Position numbers and translations under genes: made by a program
Source: an uncultured Rhodospirillales bacterium
GTDB lineage: Bacteria; Pseudomonadota; Alphaproteobacteria; Rhodospirillales; Casp-alpha2
NCBI GenBank assembly: GCA_938074585.1
Contig: CALJEW010000318.1
Coordinates: 1-8,146 of the forward strand
DNA: 8,146 nt
Reading direction: 5' to 3'
The notes under the pieces: model-generated
What the model saw: only the letters and a program-made list of their open reading frames with translations
The model's database searches: none
What the model was told of the DNA's origin: nothing
Part shown: positions 6,613-8,146 of the stretch, piece after piece
How the letters are laid out: every line of letters begins with the position of its first letter
Numbering within the stretch: position 1 is the first letter of the stretch

Positions 6613-7467
6613 TTAAAGATAATCCTTGAGGCTAGAAGGATCGCCAAATATTTCACTATCACCCGGGTACTTGCCAAATGAGTCTGCGGCGGCGGCGGAT
6701 TCAGCAGCAGCAAGCGCTTTTTGTCTGCTCCCTGGAACCAAGTTTTCCAATTTTGGAGCAATTTTAGCCCGTGCACTTTCCATGATTAATCGACCATCAT
6801 CTAAAAGAAGCCGCCCATGTCCTAAGCGCTCGACAACTTGCATATTATGAGTAGCAATAACAACGGTTGTTCCCAAACGGTTCAATTCTTCAAACAAATG
6901 CATAAGCCTAAAGCCCATCACATCATCAACATTACCCGTCGGCTCGTCCGCCAATAGCAACTGTGGGCGGGCAATAATAGCGCGCGCTATTGATACCCGC
7001 TGTTGCTGACCACCAGAAAGCGTTGGTGGGCGAGCTTGCATGTGTTGCTCAAGTCCAACCCAAGCCAGCAATTCAGAAACGTGTTTTTTAACAACACTTT
7101 CTCTTACCCCTGCGACCCGAAGCGGTAAGGCAACATTGTCATAAGCGGATAAATGATTAAGGAGTTTAAATTCTTGGAAGACCACACCAACTCGGCGCCG
7201 CAAGGCAGGTAAATCAGGGCGTGGCGTTATTGCAATTTCATGGTCAAAAAGTGATATCAGTCCGCGTGATGGTTTTAACGCTAAATAAATCAATTTAAGC
7301 AAAGAAGATTTACCTGCGCCGCTTTCACCGATCAAAAAATGAAAAGATCCCTTCTGCAGTGCAAAATTGACATCTTTCAGCACTTCTGGACCAAGGCCAT
7401 ATCTCAATCCAACATTTTCGAAGCGGACAATGGCTTCATCGGGTGCTCGATCTGTAGCAACTATCAC
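6613..7467 (-). CDS. ftsE: Cell division ATP-binding protein FtsE, with C-terminal extension
   Basis: This 284-residue ABC ATPase has a complete motif set: Walker A GESGAGKSS (47-55), Q-loop VFQEF (Q98), signature LSGGQQQR (150-157), Walker B LLLADEPTG (170-178) and H-loop THN (H207). It powers the FtsEX complex at the inner membrane during division. The start is a GTG at 7467, the first usable start, with AGGAG ten bases upstream. No in-frame ATG precedes the Walker motifs. FtsE is usually about 220-230 residues. Here about 50 extra residues follow position 232: a basic stretch, an Ala-rich run (ALAAAESAAAADSF, 251-264), and an acidic end with SSLKDYL. In the DNA this tail contains short GCG/CAG trinucleotide runs (6686-6712). 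First gene of the ftsE-ftsX-ydcF-plsC operon. Confidence 0.95.
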   Translation of the reverse strand: MIVATDRAPDEAIVRFENVGLRYGLGPEVLKDVNFALQKGSFHFLIGESGAGKSSLLKLIYLALKPSRGLISLFDHEIAITPRPDLPALRRRVGVVFQEFKLLNHLSAYDNVALPLRVAGVRESVVKKHVSELLAWVGLEQHMQARPPTLSGGQQQRVSIARAIIARPQLLLADEPTGNVDDVMGFRLMHLFEELNRLGTTVVIATHNMQVVERLGHGRLLLDDGRLIMESARAKIAPKLENLVPGSRQKALAAAESAAAADSFGKYPGDSEIFGDPSSLKDYL

Positions 7468-7477
7468 TTGATCTTCG

Positions 7478-7482
7478 CTCCT
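7478..7482 (-). promoter_or_regulatory. Ribosome-binding site fixing the ftsE GTG start
   Basis: AGGAG on the minus strand lies ten bases upstream of the GTG at 7467-7465. It supports this non-ATG start, which also gives a full-length FtsE N-terminus ahead of Walker A. Confidence 0.6.
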
Positions 7483-7501
7483 GTTCGACTTTTAATTATT
7501 A

Positions 7502-7610
7502 AGACTAAAGAATGCCATGCCCCACCCTCTGCGTCCAGACCGGCAAAAAATCCTCTCAACTGTGTGTTTTATGTTCATAATTTATTAATTTCATGGCATC
7601 TATAAAGTCT
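7502..7610. repeat. Imperfect long inverted repeat between ftsE and zinc-ribbon gene
   Basis: The left arm has AGACT (7502-7506), five bases, then ATGCCATG (7512-7519). The right arm has CATGGCAT (7592-7599), six bases, then AGTCT (7606-7610). The 13 matched pairs are centred near 7556, with 72 bases between the inner arms. The dyad lies in the 222-base divergent intergenic region (7468-7689), so it could be a shared operator for the two divergent transcription units, a cruciform or a degenerate small insertion. No gene is supported in this gap, and I found no convincing ftsE promoter. Confidence 0.45.
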
Positions 7611-7631
7611 AAGATTAATACAGTCGATAGC

Positions 7632-7660
7632 TTGCGCTCTGATCTGTTAAACCTTATAAA
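7632..7660 (+). promoter_or_regulatory. Candidate sigma-70-type promoter of the zinc-ribbon gene
   Basis: TTGCGC (7632-7637) and TATAAA (7655-7660) are separated by 17 bases. They match the -35 at three and the -10 at five of six positions. Transcription would start near 7667, giving a leader of about 23 bases that includes the tiny upstream ORF at 7676-7693. Confidence 0.4.
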
Positions 7661-7675
7661 TGTTGAAACATTAAC

Positions 7676-7693
7676 ATGGCCGACCGTGCATGA
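7676..7693 (+). CDS. Possible five-codon leader ORF (MADRA)
   Basis: ATG GCC GAC CGT GCA TGA encodes MADRA. Its TGA (7691-7693) overlaps the ATG of the zinc-ribbon gene (7690-7692) as ATGA. Neither start has a strong Shine-Dalgarno site. The overlap would allow reinitiation or coupling, but an ORF this short may well be chance. Confidence 0.25.
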   Translation: MADRA

Positions 7694-8146
7694 TCATTAC
7701 TTGCCCTAATTGTTTGACGCGTTATGACGTCGACCCAGTCGTCATTGGCGATGGAAAACCTACGCGATGTTCTAATTGCGCTCATAGCTGGTTTCAGCAG
7801 CCTGTAGCAACTGCACATCCTGCGGCATATGTTCATCAACAACAACGGATTTATGCTCAACCCCAGCACCAGAAACTAGGATACCCCCCACCGTCTGGAT
7901 ATCCACCGCATCCAGGGTATCCGGGATCGCCGTATCCGTCCGATCAACAGCAATACTACACCCCACCCGCGCCTTTAGCTCAACCAGCGTCAATTCCTGA
8001 TCCTGAACCGGCTCCTATTCCAGCACATGAGCCTGAGCCCGTTCCAGAGCCTGAGCCTGAGCCCGTTCCAGAGCCTGAGCCTGAGCCCGTTCCAGAGCCT
8101 GAACCTGAACCTGAGCCTGAGCCCGTTCCAGAGCCTGAACCTGAGC
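7690..8146 (+). CDS. MJ0042-type zinc-ribbon protein with EP-repeat region, C-terminus beyond window
   Basis: An open frame runs from the ATG at 7690 to the right edge, 152 complete codons without a stop. Residues 1-36 form a C4 zinc ribbon of the MJ0042/DUF3426-associated type: CPNC (C5, C8) and CSNC (C27, C30), followed by HSWF, the usual aromatic end of this motif. Residues about 38-100 are rich in Pro, Tyr, Gly and Gln (for example SGYPPHPGYPGSPYP). From E114 onward the protein is an EPEPVPEP repeat. Proteins of this kind often have a membrane segment after the linker, and homologues are commonly found beside ftsE in alphaproteobacteria. Their function is not established. The EP tract resembles the extended proline-rich spacers of envelope-spanning proteins such as TonB, though that is analogy only. 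The gene diverges from ftsE. An in-frame upstream start is not apparent, and the ribosome-binding site is weak. Confidence 0.85.
   Translation, partial: MIITCPNCLTRYDVDPVVIGDGKPTRCSNCAHSWFQQPVATAHPAAYVHQQQRIYAQPQHQKLGYPPPSGYPPHPGYPGSPYPSDQQQYYTPPAPLAQPASIPDPEPAPIPAHEPEPVPEPEPEPVPEPEPEPVPEPEPEPEPEPVPEPEPE
8029..8146 (+). repeat. Tandem 24-base coding repeat (EPEPVPEP)
   Basis: Three identical 24-base units lie head to tail at 8029-8052, 8053-8076 and 8077-8100. A 12-base half unit using GAA codons (8101-8112) follows, then a fourth identical unit (8113-8136) and the start of more repeat to the edge. Each unit encodes EPEPVPEP with the same synonymous codons, which points to recent duplication by slippage or unequal crossover. 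The period is a multiple of three, so length changes keep the frame. Confidence 0.95.

Noticed and set aside
7654..7993. Minus-strand ORFs opposite the zinc-ribbon gene
   Set aside because: They are antisense to a frame with a clear C4 zinc ribbon and a codon-periodic repeat, and their own translations show no recognisable motifs.
8029..8146. CRISPR-like array
   Set aside because: The repeats are directly adjacent with no unique spacers, and they stay in frame within a coding sequence.

Overview
The window looks like alphaproteobacterial chromosome of moderate GC content (judged by eye, not counted). The evidence is a divergently flanked ftsE-ftsX-ydcF-plsC run of the kind seen in many alphaproteobacteria, an MJ0042-type zinc-ribbon gene diverging from ftsE, a class II (adenosylcobalamin-dependent) ribonucleotide reductase and a ChaC-like gene. 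I cannot name the genus. Nothing indicates a plasmid, phage or transposon.

Layout from left to right. Positions 1-80 hold the first 26 codons of an unrecognised minus-strand gene that runs off the left edge. Diverging from it is a plus-strand EamA/DMT-family membrane transporter (191-1087). Its stop overlaps the ATG of a chaC-like gene (1084-1654), which is broken by a frameshift near an eight-A run and by an in-frame TAA. A small hairpin at 1645-1664 separates chaC from the convergent minus-strand nrdJ (1665-4049). A 248-base intergenic region with a candidate nrdJ promoter and several short dyads follows.

Next comes a tight minus-strand operon. Read in its own direction it is ftsE (GTG start at 7467), ftsX, a YdcF/DUF218 protein and a PlsC-type acyltransferase, with gaps of 5, 9 and 0 bases. 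FtsE and FtsX form the ABC-type complex that couples the division ring to cell-wall hydrolysis. YdcF/ElyC-like proteins are linked to envelope homeostasis, and PlsC makes phosphatidic acid for phospholipid synthesis. The operon therefore reads as a cell-envelope and division unit.

A 222-base divergent intergenic region with an imperfect long inverted repeat separates ftsE from a plus-strand gene starting at 7690 and cut by the right edge. It encodes an N-terminal C4 zinc ribbon, a Pro/Tyr/Gly/Gln-rich segment and an EPEPVPEP repeat tract whose 24-base DNA units are identical. I found no clearly new biological system. The points most worth a second look are the decayed chaC, the repeat tract of the zinc-ribbon gene with a five-codon upstream ORF overlapping its start, the Ala-rich tail on FtsE, and the dyads in the two intergenic regions.
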